Assembly: GCA_019671005.1 (NCBI GenBank)
Contig: JAGYYJ010000131.1
Location: forward strand, 1-64,000
Direction: 5' to 3'
Length of the DNA stretch: 64,000 nt
Source of the DNA: Hibiscus mutabilis
Lineage: Eukaryota; Streptophyta; Magnoliopsida; Malvales; Malvaceae
The position numbers were made by a program, and so were the translations under genes. Positions 31,186 through 42,620 of this stretch are shown piece by piece; within the stretch, counting starts at the first letter, position 1, and every line of letters starts with the position of its first letter. Under the pieces are notes generated by a model. The model made no database searches. It was given only the letters and a program-made list of their open reading frames with translations, and had not been told where the DNA came from.

Positions 31186-34024
31186 CGTAATACCCTAACC
31201 AGTATCTTATATTAAATACTAATTAGAGTATCACATAAAGAATTTAATTATTTTTTATGCGCGTAGAATCACATTTTAAATTTTTATCCCATAAAATTAA
31301 ATCTGATTTCAAGCAACAATTTAACAATTCTTTTCTATAATATATAAGGAATATAACTTCCTAAAATAAAAATCTACCTGATTGCTCTTTTTACCCTTAT
31401 CTAGTTATTGTCCAATTTTAAAATTTAATATAACTACTCATCATCCATTATAAACATTAACTAGTTTATAAGTTATTACAAACCATATATATAAACTAGT
31501 ATATAACCAGGCTAAATTTAACATATAAATGCCATCTAGAAACATCAAAACACATCAAAAGATGTTTATGCGATCTTTGTGTTTATATTCCGGATAGATA
31601 GGATGCCCTTCTTACTCCGATTTCATCCTTTTACCTACGCGTGATAACCATCACATGCTAAGTTTATACTTAGTGAGGTAATAATAATATCTAGTGCAAT
31701 GTAACATAACTATAACTAATAACATATAATCATATTCACGCATTTTGAATCACTAGATATGTCTTACCATTATGTTAATTATATATATATCAACATAATA
31801 TAAACCGGATATAACTTTTTACCAATATACTCGCCATAATTATTAAGAGTTTACAACTCTTTCACCGTTTATCAATTATTTACCAACATCAAAGCCCAAA
31901 TATAAACCTATGAGGACCCTGGGTACTCGAATAAAAAATTCACCGCAGTGCTAATACACATAAGGTCGTGCCCACCATCCGCACATTTATAAGGCAGTGC
32001 TAACCATTTACACTAAGTGTCTTTTATATACACTATAGTGCTAAACCGCATGACTGAATATGCAGCGTGATGCTAGACTCTATGGCATGCCAACTATACC
32101 TCGTCCTCAATGACATACTTGGCGTATTTTCCGTATTTATTTCATCCATGGCAATGTATATCAACATAATTTAACATTGGGCAGTTCATACCTGAAATAA
32201 CATTCATAATATAACATGTGACCATGCATTACTATTCAACTTTTGACATATTTAAAATATGTCAATCATATGATCAATGACATAAATATCATGCCAATAT
32301 ATATACCATGTAGACTTATCGTAAGTCTTCCCATTGATGTATAAAACATCCATGTATCATGTTATGTATGCATTGCACTCACCTGACGCCTCACTAGTAA
32401 ACCTTACTATTGCTTTAACTTTACTCTTGAACTTTTTCCTTGTTCTTAAACTTGCTTGTAAAACGATATTGATCACGGTCATGATCTATAAAATCATCGT
32501 TTCCAAACACATACATTTCAAAGCGTATGTTAGTATCATTCTAACATAGGCACATATATTAGAATAAAATTCCTAAAAATCCTTTATTATTCATAACCAT
32601 CACAAATTCACAAGAAAATCTCAAATCTCATAATATAATAGTAAAATGAAGTCTTTTAGAATTCACCTCATTTTTTTTTTTTCCAAATTATTCAAAATGG
32701 TATCTTGCCATTGAACTTCAAAATTAACCATTAAACAACATATTCTAGTATTCTAAGAATACATTCAAGCTTAACACATTAATTTCTAATCACTTTCCAT
32801 ATCATTCTCAAACTTTCCTTAATATACCATTTGGTCCTCAACACTTTGTAAACTTCCAAATTGATCCGAACATTCTAAGCCTTGCAAAATCATTCTCACA
32901 TCATTTCTAGCCTTAGGAAAATTTCTCATAATTTTCCCCTAATTTATCCCTATAGGTCGAATATGAAGAGTCTTTTTACCCAAATTTTCCAACTTGATTC
33001 AAGCATAAATTCAACTTCTAAACCTCATTACCAAGCTTCTATAATCATTCACATATCAAAATCAATCCAAATTCAACTCACATCAAACCCTAATTTTAAA
33101 CAAATTAGGATTTAGCTACTTTCAAGTAGTTTCAATCATAATATAAGCTTGGATATGATTCTACAACCATAACTTCATCAAAATCTAATCTTAAATAATC
33201 ATATTTAAACATCCCCTTCATCCATCAATATCACAAAACTAAGGTTTCAAAGAAGGAAAGCATGGATAAATGATACCAAAAGATAGAGAATTTCATAGAG
33301 ATCAACTTCATATTTCATGCTTTTATCCAAAATCTAACTAAAATAGCTTGAAAATTTGAAAGAAAAATTTTCTTTCTTACCTTGGAGGTTTCGAACAAGA
33401 GGGGATGAGTGAAGAGAAATCTTGAATTTTCATTTGTTTCCAATTAGCCATTTGTCATCTAATTTAAAATTCCAAATAAAAAATCTCTTTTATAGCAAAA
33501 TGATCATTTTTTCCTTGTAATCCACTGCTTCATATTGTGCCACATGTCCACCTACTTATCCAAGGGTAAAAAATAAACCAAGTAGTTAGTGATTACCAAC
33601 TTTGCCCTTGGAATTTTCCAAAATTACCTTCTTGCCCTTTTTCATCCAATGGCTCATAATTAACATGGAAAACCTACTTTAATCCAATGGTCCATGTTAA
33701 ATCCTACCATTTTAAAACATGGAAATGACATTTTAACCTTGCTTTATCATCCTTTAAAATATCTTGAATATCCAATTCGATCTGATTATCCGAATATTTT
33801 TTTAAACTTTATCGCTTTATGACCAAAAATACAAACCCCGTACAAAAAATATGGGTAACACAAAAAATATCATTCTTGGGGGTAAACTATTCATTTACAG
33901 GACTAAAATACATAGCTTTTGGAAATTGCAACTTAGTCCCCAAACTCTTCCAAAGTATATACTTTGACCACCAAACTTTCAAAATTTTCATTTTGGTCAC
34001 TAGCCAAAAAATTGGGATATTACA
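31186..34024 (-). repeat. Element C 5' LTR (copy 2)
   Basis: Near-identical duplicate of 23201-26041, ending in GGGATATTACA and followed by TGACA (34025-34029). Differences are small indels in homopolymers and changes at CTG/CAG, for example ATTACTGATACTGTG at 23581 against TTTATGCGATCTTTGTG here. Confidence 0.88.
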
Positions 34025-34029
34025 TGACA

Positions 34030-34563
34030 TACAACATGATATGGAGGATACTTTGCTTGGATGAAGGCAACACCCAAAGTGTTGCAGACGGGATTTTTCT
34101 GGCCAACGTTATTTAAGGATGCCCATTATTTTGCCAAGGCATGTGATAGGTGCCAGCAAACTGGTAATATTTCTAGCAGGCATCATTTGCCACTTCAGAA
34201 TATCATGCCTGTGGAGCTGTTTGATGTGTGGGGGATAGACTTTATGGGTTTTTTTCGCCTATCACTGGGCAATTTATACATACTTGTGGCAGTATATTAT
34301 ATCTCAAAGTGGGTTAAAGTTGTTGCCCTCTCAACCAATGATGCCAAGGCCATTTCCAAGTTCTTGCACAATCACATTTTACCAGCTTGGTGCCCCTAGA
34401 GCCATCATACATCATGAAGGAACTCATTTTAAATGCTATTTAATCACTAAAGCTCTGCGCAAGTACGAAATCCATCAAAGAATTGCCTTTGCCTATCACC
34501 CTCAAACAAATGGCGTGCAAAAATTTCAAACAATGAGATCAAAAATAACTTGAGAAGACTGTG
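34030..34563 (+). pseudogene. Element A integrase, right part (copy 2)
   Basis: The 112-codon frame (34061-34399) reads KVLQTGFFWPTLFKDAHYFA, then KACDRCQQTGNISSRHHLPL, then QNIMPVELFDVWGIDFMGFF, an Athila integrase with zinc-binding cysteines and the first catalytic Asp (DFMGFF). A later part (34403-34553) has HHEGTHFKCYLITKALRKYE and AYHPQTNG. The second catalytic position, normally Asp in SDEGTHF, is His here (HHEGTHF), so the core is inactive. The sequence is cut at 34563 by the E LTR; CTGTG at 34559-34563 is the probable target duplication of E. Confidence 0.8.
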
Positions 34564-37386
34564 TGTAATCACTCATTTTTATCTAGTTTGTAAATATATT
34601 GTTAGTATATTAGTATAATAATTAATAGATATCCTTATTGTATGTATGCATATATTATATTAGTATGCGTGTTAATTATGTACGTGTGATTAATATATGC
34701 GTAAAATATGTATGCGATATGTGAGTGCGTGTATATTATACATATTATGTATTTGCACGTGTTAATATTTATTATGGTATATGTGTGCCATATGTATGTT
34801 TATATGTTACGTATGCATTGTTTGTATATGTACAATATGTGTGAACAAATATATATGCTTGTGTGTTATGTGTTTAAACGTATGTAATATATATGATAAT
34901 TTGCATATATGTGTGTATGTATGTTATTTAAATATTATGTGTATGTATATGTGTGTCTAGCATGTATGTGTTATTAAGGTTTGATAATATTTATTAGAGA
35001 TGTTAATATATTATATATGTGTTTTATATTGCATGAATGTTTATTAATATATTACGTGTATGCACGTATTAAGGTATATGTAAGTATGTATATGTGTACA
35101 TTTATATGTATTGTATGTATGTATTATATATGTCTATGTGAATACATATTGCATGTCCATATATGTATAATTAATATATGCATGTATTATTATTATTGGG
35201 CTTAAATTGAAAATAGATCCAATATAAATTATTATAATATAAGAGTCCAAGTCCAATTTACATATTAAAACCCTAAAACCATTTTTTACATTGGGCCCAA
35301 CTCGCCAAGCCCCATCTAATTAAAAACCCTAATCCATATCCAACCCTAATCCCTTTTATTGAATGCACGGTAGGAGGGCCGTTGGATCAGATCTAGATCC
35401 AACAGCCACGATTGAAGCTCGAGGACTTCTCATCTGCCGTGTGAAGCCCACGCCCAGCTGTTGAACTCCCTACGCGCGCGTGTGATACACGTGTAAGGCC
35501 GGTCGTATTCTCCATGCCATGCGGCAAGATCTCGTGCAGAGCATCATTCTCCAGATTGTATCCTCGCCGTCCAATCCATGCATGATCTTAGCTGTTGGAT
35601 TAGATCTAATCCAACGGCTCAGATCAAATCTTGTAGTACGACTCTTGATAGCCTCCGTTACGTGGCCATCTCGCCAAAAATCCTATTGCCGCCGTACATT
35701 TCCCCTCACCGGCCGTACCGTCCAGACATGCAAAAAAAACACTGAAAAATGAAGGAAATCAGATCACAACATCAAGAAAAATATTTTCATTTATTATAAC
35801 TTGTTTGTGTAAACAAAACAAAAATCAGAGTATGATATATATCAGTTGTAACCAAGAATTAGGTACTCAGATTCTACATCCAAGAAATAAAAAGGAACTT
35901 GATTGGTAATTTGTTTTCTCTCTACTTTTCTTTGCATGCACAAAAATAAAAAAAATTTTAAAAAATAAAAGGGCGGGTGGTTCTTACCCTCGCCGTTTAA
36001 GCTTATCGTCGTCGGTAACAAGCCGTAAGGGCTCCTGCGCCAAATATGGTGAACTGAAAAAGGGGAAGAATATTTTTCGATCTCGTTTTATAAAAATATT
36101 TTTAAAAGAGAGGGGGAGTTTTTGGTTTCATTTTTTCAAGATCTAGGAAAGAAGGTGTCATTTTCTCAAAATCTAAGGTTAGATTTGAGTTTTGGTTAAA
36201 AAATAGGTGGTTTAGGGATTTTTAAGGTCTTGCCGGCGCCTACAAGCGGTGATCGAAGGTTTTTGGAAACAATGGTGGCCGAAGGTTTTCTTGGGTTTTG
36301 GGGTTCGAATTGGATGAATAATAAAGGATAGGGAGATTTTTTAAGAACAAAATTTTGAAATGCCAAAATGGTAAAAACAGATCTGGTTGGGTTCTTTTAT
36401 AAGTGTTTAAATTTTTTTAAAATGGTATAATTACCTCACTAGTCCCTCAGCCCCTTTCTTTTTTATTTCTTTCAAATCAGTCCCTGAATATTATGAAATC
36501 AGATTTTAAATGGCAAAATTACGCACATAATCCTTTCATGTTTCTGATATTTTCACTTCGAGCTTGTCCTGAGGTTAATTACATTCCCAGTCCTCCTTGG
36601 TTTTGTCATATTCTCAATTAGATCCCCAGTCGTTTTTTATTTAATTTCTAAAGCATTCTGTTTTCATTTTATTTCATTTTAGTCCCTTGGTATGATTTGA
36701 ATAATTATGTTTTTTTTATTGGCATGTTTATATTACCCTTTTATATTTCATGTTTTTTTTATGTTTTCCCATATTTTATGTATATTTATGTTTTTATAAT
36801 GTATATATTTTAGTTTGTGATATTATGCTTTTGTGTTTTTAATTCATTTGTTCATCGTATATATATGTATGTTTCAAGTGTTAGGTTGTAGTTTATTTGT
36901 ACATAGTAAGTTCTTGTATGTTAGCATAAATTTTCATGTCCTTTTTGTTTCCTAGGTTACATGTTAGTGTGGAAATTTGTTAATATTGTTATGATGTGTT
37001 TGTAATATGCATGTAAATTGTGCCATATATTAAGTATTTAGTATTAGCTTTTATGCTAACATGTTGCCTTGATTTGTTAGTTTAACATTATATTTTATCT
37101 ATGTCATGCATATGTTGCATTTGTGGTTCTTTTATATGTTTAGGCACGTTATGTTTTGTTAATTTAATTTTGGGAAGCATGTTTTTTCTTCTTTTTCCAT
37201 GTTTTTGTCTATGCCTTGTTTTTATTATGATGTGTCATGCCATTCAGGTTCATGCATTTTACAATCTTTGTTTAATATTATGATATTCATGTTTTTATGT
37301 TTTAGTACCATGTCATTGTGAATGTATGTTTTTTTAAATTGTTTTCTAAGATTGCATAACGGAATATTATTTGTCAATGCGGTGCC
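34564..37386 (+). repeat. Ogre/Tat-type element E 5' LTR, left part
   Basis: Starts TGTAATCACTC and runs about 2.8 kb until Athila D, which inserted with the duplication GTGCC (37382-37386 and 52049-52053). The LTR resumes at 52054 and ends at 52488. Its total is about 3.26 kb, long as expected for Ogre-type LTRs. A perfect 22-bp palindrome (half-site GTTGGATTAGA) lies at 35594-35615. The 34640-35190 part is TG/TA-rich. No gene is seen. Confidence 0.88.
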
Positions 37387-38913
37387 TGTTAAGTGTCTAA
37401 AAGTACTGTTTTATTCACCCTTTTTGTTCATATTATTGCTAGACTTAGGCTCATATTAGTTGCATTATTAGCCATTCATGCATGTTTGCATTGTTTCCTT
37501 GGTGGACAAGCTTGATTTCATATTTTGCTTAATTTTGTGGAAAAAGGGTGTTGCCAATAGTTGTTTTTTGTGCGTGTGCAGAATCACTTGCCTAAACAAG
37601 GTTGGAACCAGTTGCCAGGGCAGTGCATGAAGGAGATGCCGACGCAGTTTCCAGGGCAATGCATGAAGTAGATGCCGAGCTAGTTGCCAGGGCAATTGTT
37701 GATAAGGGATAAGATGATATGACCGTCGAAATTGATGACTAGATAAGCCCAATATGACGTGGAGCAAAGTTAAATCCCAAAGGAGTTTGATTTCCATGAA
37801 GAGGTCAAAGAGAACTTAATTCCCAAGAAGATAGGAGAAGATCTAGAAGGAATTTAAATATAATAAAGAATTATATTCTTTTAAAGTATTTAATTCCAGC
37901 TTAACTTCTTCCTCAAGAGAGACTTTGACCTAGCCATCTCCTATTTAAAGGAGACCAAGCTGTCAACTCCAAGAGAGAGCAAAGGGGGAGAGATCGATTG
38001 AAGAGAGATCAAAAGGGGAGAGATTTCGACAAAAGGCTTTCAACCATTCTTCACTTTTTCTTTCTTGTTCAATTAGGTTTATGTTAGGGATTCTTTGTTT
38101 TGTGTTTCTTTGGAACCTAGCCATGAACTAAATCTATTTGGCTAAGGTTATTGCGTTTTGTGGTTGTGAGAAACAATTGGATTTTGTATAGGTAATAAGA
38201 GTTTGCACTTTCAATTCAAGGTTTACTCATTCTTGGTTTTTATTCTTGTTTGCGAGTGAATTGGGAGAGGATATCATAACTCTATCTATTTATCTAATAT
38301 CGGGAGAGTTAGATTCAAGAAACGAATGAGTATGGTCTTTATTCAATCTATCGATGGTGAAGATTAATCCGGCTTAGGAATAAGTTAAGGATTTCAACGG
38401 CTAAGAGGAGCGCAAGATTGGTTGTTGTTCACCCTTGGTTCACGTAGGGATGTATTATCAAGGCATGCACAATTAGCTACAGTTTTGACTTAGGGATAAG
38501 AAGAAGCCATTGAAGAACACTCCACTGAACCTTGAAGTTGCTGCCCAATGGCCCAAATAGTTGCCCAGGCAAACGTTGATTAGTTGCCAAGGCAACCCCG
38601 CTGCGCAAGTTGCCACAGCAACTGGGTTGCCCTTGCACCCTTTTACCAAGACGATCCAATTGGCTATCACTCCTAAACTCACGATAACCTGGACTATTAT
38701 CTCTCATTTGATTACATCTTCTTTTACTTTATTGTTTTCTAGTATAGATGTTAGTTAAAATCCTACAATCTTCTACTTGTGTTCTTTTACTTTTTATAGT
38801 GCAAGAGATTAGATTCTTGAAGTGGCACCAATCCCTGTGGAGATGATATCTTTTATACTATAACTTGCGACGTGTACACTTGCACAATTGCGGAGCACTC
38901 AATACGCGCAACA
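37387..38913 (+). repeat. Element D 5' LTR
   Basis: Starts TGTTAAGTGTCTAAAA, ends ACGCGCAACA. It shares with B the 36-bp-period palindrome array (37612, 37648, 37684), the phrase CTTTGACCTAGCC, and the end CTTGCACAATTGCG. A TATA-like TATTTAAA is at 37942-37949. It differs from the B LTR enough to be a separate subfamily. The part 37387-38136 is duplicated at 29391-30134. Confidence 0.9.
37942..37949 (+). promoter_or_regulatory. Putative TATA box of element D LTR
   Basis: TATTTAAA follows CTAGCCATCTCC in both D LTRs (37942-37949 and 51063-51070), at the same place as TATAAATT in B. The purine-rich leader AGAGAGAGCAAAG follows. Function is inferred from position. Confidence 0.5.
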
Positions 38914-38919
38914 AGCTTT

Positions 38920-38936
38920 TGGCGCCGTTGCTGGGG
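38920..38936 (+). other. Primer-binding site of element D (tRNA-Asp type)
   Basis: TGGCGCCGTTGCTGGGG, one base different from the exact complement TGGCGCCGTTGCCGGGG of the tRNA-Asp 3' end. It lies six bases after the LTR end, as in B. Confidence 0.85.
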
Positions 38937-39031
38937 ATTGGCAATAACAACTTTGTTTTTATTTTCTTGCACTTTTTATTTTTCTTGTCTAAGATTCAAA
39001 GGGTTAACAAACTTTGGTTTTGCATTGGTAT

Positions 39032-40228
39032 ATGACCAGGGCGAGACCAATTACATCAGAATATCCCTTTGATCCAGAAATCGAACAAACCTTTCAAAGA
39101 CTCAGACAAAGGTTTAGAGTAGCAATTGCTAATCAAGACGGCAATATGAATCAAGATGTTCCAGCAGGAGGAGGAGTGATTCTTGCACAAAACAGAACTA
39201 TTCGAGACTATCTTGTAGAAGATCTTGAAGGACATAGTCCAGGAGTTGTCACACCTGAAATTGAAGTCGACCACTTTGAGTTGAAACCGGTGATGTTCAA
39301 TATGATCAACACAATTGGTCAATTTGGCGGCTCAGCAACTGAAGATGCACGAAAACATCTTAAATCTTTCCTCGAGATTTGCAATTAATTCAAAATACAA
39401 GGCGTCTCCCCCGATGTTTTACGAATAAGATTATTCCCCTATTCACTGAGGATAGGGCGAAAGCATGGTTGAATAGTATTCTTGCCGGATCAATAGGATC
39501 TTGGACCAATCTTTGTCGTGATTTCCTTGCTCGATTTAATCCTACAAATTTGACTAATAAGCTTCGTAACGAAATTACTTCTTTTCGGTAGGCAGATGAT
39601 GAATCCATGTACGAGGCTTGGGAGTGATATAGAGAACTTCTGCAGAAATGCCCCCTACACGGATTCCCAGTGTGGACACAAGTAACAATGTTTTACAACG
39701 CTGTAAATACACCAACAAGGATGATGCTAGATGCCTTGGCAAACGACATACTTCTAGATAAGTCGCCGGAGAAAGCACTGCAAATTCTAAACAGGCTTGC
39801 CAAGAATGATTATCAGTTCCCATCTACTAGAAGAGGATGAGTTAGAATCCAAGCCACAATACATGAACTTGGATCATCAGACTCAATTTTGGCACAATTG
39901 GCCACTCTAACCAAGATGGTCCAGAACATGCAGAAACCAAACAACACATAGGAGGTCAAGGTAATTGTTTCCTTTTGTGAGTTATGTGGTGGTAACCATG
40001 ATTCTTCTGAATGTATGCAGAATCTGGAATCCAGCTTTTATGTGGGGAATTACAACCAGAACAACAATGTGATGTCCAATACATACAATCCAGCTTGGAA
40101 GAAGCACCCAAATTTTTCATGGAGTAATCCCAGCAATGCTCTAAACCAGAACAATCAGAATGCACAAACATCGGGATTCCAGCAGAATATGCCATGACAA
40201 CAGTTGCCGCAACAACAACCGAAAACAT
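39032..40228 (+). pseudogene. Element D gag
   Basis: Starts MTRARPITSEYPFDPEIEQT. It lacks the TGA found in B at the equivalent codon, but stops after LKSFLEICN (39388). Later breaks are TAG at 39589-39591, where B has CAG, TGA at 39624-39626, where B has CGA, and a frameshift near 39450. The capsid phrases FLARFNPTNLTNKLRNEITSFR and the knuckle CELCGGNHDSSEC are recognisable. Several of the disabling changes are C-to-T transitions, consistent with mutation of methylated cytosines in a silenced element. Confidence 0.82.
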
Positions 40229-40847
40229 CTAGTTCTTTGGAAAATTCTCTCAATGCTTTTGTGTTGAAAACTGAATCTTACATGGCTGAGAAGTGTAACT
40301 TCATAAAAAGAACTGATGCTTTTATTAATAGGAACGAGATGAGATTGTAAAACCAAGAGGCGACAATCAAATCATTGGAAAATCAAGTCAGACCATTTGG
40401 TCAAAACCTGAATACTAGACCGCAAAGAGGTTTACTAGCAATACTGAAGTCGCAAGAGGAACTAGCCATGAGCAATGTAAGGCGATCACCACTAGAAGTG
40501 GCCAACAACTTAAAGAGGCTCAAGCTCGCTCATCAAACAAAACTCCACAAAAAGAACAAGACGAACTCAGCGGAAAAGCTTCAGATGCTGAACCAAGAAT
40601 TGCCGCGGCAACCAGCGATAAGCATGCCTCGGCAACCAACGATAGGCACGCCACGACAACCCCAGTTGACAATGCCTCGGCAACTCCAGTTGCCTCGACA
40701 ATGCCGTCAATCAAGTTCCAGACCAATGAAAGGATCGAAGATATCCGACTTCCACTACCATTGCCACAAAGGTTGAAGCGACAAAAGCAAGAATAATAAT
40801 TCAAGAAGTTTCTTGATATTCTAAAGCAAGTCCACATCAACTTTCCA
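40229..40847 (+). pseudogene. Element D gag C-terminal low-complexity region
   Basis: Frame-broken equivalent of B 14389-15063. The segment 40375-40776 contains LKRLKLAHQTKLHKKNKTNS and then LPRQPAISMPRQPTIGTPRQ, a tandem expansion of the MPRQP unit coded by ATGCCTCGGCAACC-like DNA. The element ends this region with TAATAA at 40795-40800 where B has a coding CAA, then the pre-protease phrase (FKKFLDILKQVHINF). Confidence 0.72.
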
Positions 40848-41642
40848 GTGGTTGAGGCGATTGAAAAAATGCCGAACTATGCCAAGTTTCTGAAATACAT
40901 TGTGTCCAAGAGAACAAGGCTAGGAGAGTTTGAAACAGTTGCGGCAATAGAGGGATGCATGGCCATGTTGCACAATCCCATGCCACCCAAGTTGAAGGAT
41001 CCTGGAAGTTTCACAATACCTTGTTCCATCAGAAACCACTATGTCGGGAAAGCATTATGTGACCTTGGAGCAAGCATAAACTTGATGCCTAAATCGGTTT
41101 TCCAAAAACTAGGAATCGAGAAGGCAAGACCTACAATAGTTATGCTACAGCTAGCCGATAGATCCTATGTGCATCTAGAGGGAAAAATCGAAGACATACT
41201 GGTAAAAGTTGATAAGTTTATTTTTCCCCCTGACTTTATTATTTTGGATTGTGAAGCAGATGAACATGCACCTATCATTCTCAGGAGACCCTTCCTAGCA
41301 ACAGGGAGAACTTTGATCGATGTTGAAAAGGGAGAACTCACAATGAGGGTGAATGACCAGCAAGCTAAACTGATTTTGTTCCAACCACTAAGGCATGCCG
41401 ATGATCCAAAAAAAAGCCAACTTCTCCATGCCACGATAGAGTTTGTCTTCGACGAGGAATTTAGTTGCCTCGGCAACTACATTGCCGATTTAGAGAAACC
41501 TGAGGAGTATGAAGAACCGATTGATGAAGAACAACAAGAAAAGGCAAATTGGTTAGTCAATCAACCAGGTACATACTTTGAACCACTGGATTACTCAGGT
41601 AAGGAAGGTAAACTCGAAAAGCCCTCCATTGAACAACCATAG
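40848..41642 (+). CDS. Element D aspartic protease and acidic linker
   Basis: This 264-codon frame contains VEAIEKMPNYAKFLKYIVSK, CMAMLHNPMPPKLKDPGSFT, the active-site region KALCDLGASINLMPKSVFQK (catalytic Asp intact), ADRSYVHLEGKIEDILVKVD, PIILRRPFLATGRTLIDVEK and an acidic linker (EKPEEYEEPIDEEQQEK). It is the best preserved protease region in the window and shows no internal stop. The normal family phrase ILGRPFL reads ILRRPFL here. A TAG at 41640-41642 ends it before the RT linker. The domain would cut the polyprotein in the particle. Confidence 0.85.
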   Translation: MVEAIEKMPNYAKFLKYIVSKRTRLGEFETVAAIEGCMAMLHNPMPPKLKDPGSFTIPCSIRNHYVGKALCDLGASINLMPKSVFQKLGIEKARPTIVMLQLADRSYVHLEGKIEDILVKVDKFIFPPDFIILDCEADEHAPIILRRPFLATGRTLIDVEKGELTMRVNDQQAKLILFQPLRHADDPKKSQLLHATIEFVFDEEFSCLGNYIADLEKPEEYEEPIDEEQQEKANWLVNQPGTYFEPLDYSGKEGKLEKPSIEQP

Positions 41643-41762
41643 ATTCTTGAGTTGAAACAATTGCCAGGGCAACTAAAATATGCTTACTTGGGAACCAATA
41701 ATACATTGCCTATAATTATTTCCTCTAAGTTACAGCCTGAGTAGGAAAAGAAGCTGATCGAC

Positions 41763-42620
41763 ATGTTGATGATACACAAGAAGGCAATAGGATGGACAAT
41801 TGCCGACTTGAAGGGAATTAGCTCGATAGTGTGCATGCACAAGATTTTTTTGGAAGATGATCACAGACCTTCGATTGAGGCCCAGAGAAGACTGAATTAT
41901 GCCATAAAAGGGGTTGTAATGAAAGAAATCATCAAGTGGCTTGACGCCAACATCATATACCCTATCTCTAATAGTACATGGGTAAGTCTGGTACAATGTG
42001 TACCAAAAAAGGGAGGTATAACGGTTGTAAGTAATGAAAACAATGAACTCATTCCAACCAGGACTATGACCAGTTGGAGGGTTTATATGGATTATCGAAA
42101 GCTAAACAAAGCCACTAGGAAAGATCACTTTCCATTACCCTTTATTAATCAAATGCTTGACCGCCCTGCAGGTAAACTCTTTTATTATTTTCTTGATGGT
42201 TATTCAGGTTACAATCAAATTGCCATAGCACTAGAAGATCAAGAAAAGACAACCTTCACATGCCCATACGGTACTTATGCTTTCCGAAGGATGTCGTTCG
42301 GATTGTGTTATGCCCCGACAACCTTCCAAAGATGCATGATGGCACTCTTTTCAGACATGGTCGGAGACTTCCTTGAGATTTTCATGGATGATTTTCCCGT
42401 TTTTGGTAATGACTTCGACAGTTGCCTCGACAATTTAGAGAAGGTGTTGGCAAGATGTGAAGAATCTGATTTAGTCCTTAATTGGGAGAAGTGCCATTTT
42501 ATGGTAGATGAAGGAATTGTGCTCGGCCACAAGATTTCATCTAAGGGAATCGAAGTAGACAAAGCCAAGGTGGACGTGATCGAGAGATTACTCCCCCCAA
42601 GTTCGGTTAAAGGAATCTGA
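41763..42620 (+). CDS. Element D reverse transcriptase, long frame
   Basis: This 285-codon frame covers the RT: IIKWLDANIIYPISNSTWVS, WRVYMDYRKLNKATRKDHFP, FINQMLDRPAGKLFYYFLDG, YSGYNQIAIALEDQEKTTFT, CPYGTYAFRRMSFGLCYAPT, and the catalytic box IFMDDFPVFGNDF with both aspartates. The thumb (NWEKCHFMVDEGIVLGHKIS and GIEVDKAKVDVIERL) is present. It ends with TGA at 42618-42620, where B has CGA (IRSFLG). It is the most complete Athila RT here, apart from the terminal stop that cuts it from RNase H. Confidence 0.88.
   Translation: MLMIHKKAIGWTIADLKGISSIVCMHKIFLEDDHRPSIEAQRRLNYAIKGVVMKEIIKWLDANIIYPISNSTWVSLVQCVPKKGGITVVSNENNELIPTRTMTSWRVYMDYRKLNKATRKDHFPLPFINQMLDRPAGKLFYYFLDGYSGYNQIAIALEDQEKTTFTCPYGTYAFRRMSFGLCYAPTTFQRCMMALFSDMVGDFLEIFMDDFPVFGNDFDSCLDNLEKVLARCEESDLVLNWEKCHFMVDEGIVLGHKISSKGIEVDKAKVDVIERLLPPSSVKGI

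Larger units (their letters stand above)
21725..38136 (+). repeat. Tandem ~8-kb duplication (21725-30134 and 30135-38136)
   Basis: Two consecutive units carry the same series: B-type LTR end, element C gag, C 5' LTR, element A integrase, E LTR and D LTR start. Corresponding points are 7.98 to 8.0 kb apart (for example 24352/32334, 26995/34981, 29470/37468). Unit 2 lacks about 410 bases of unit 1 (21881 to 22290). Long stretches are identical. The remaining differences are mostly one- or two-base changes concentrated at CTG/CAG. Whether this is a real duplication or an assembly artefact cannot be decided here. Confidence 0.88.
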
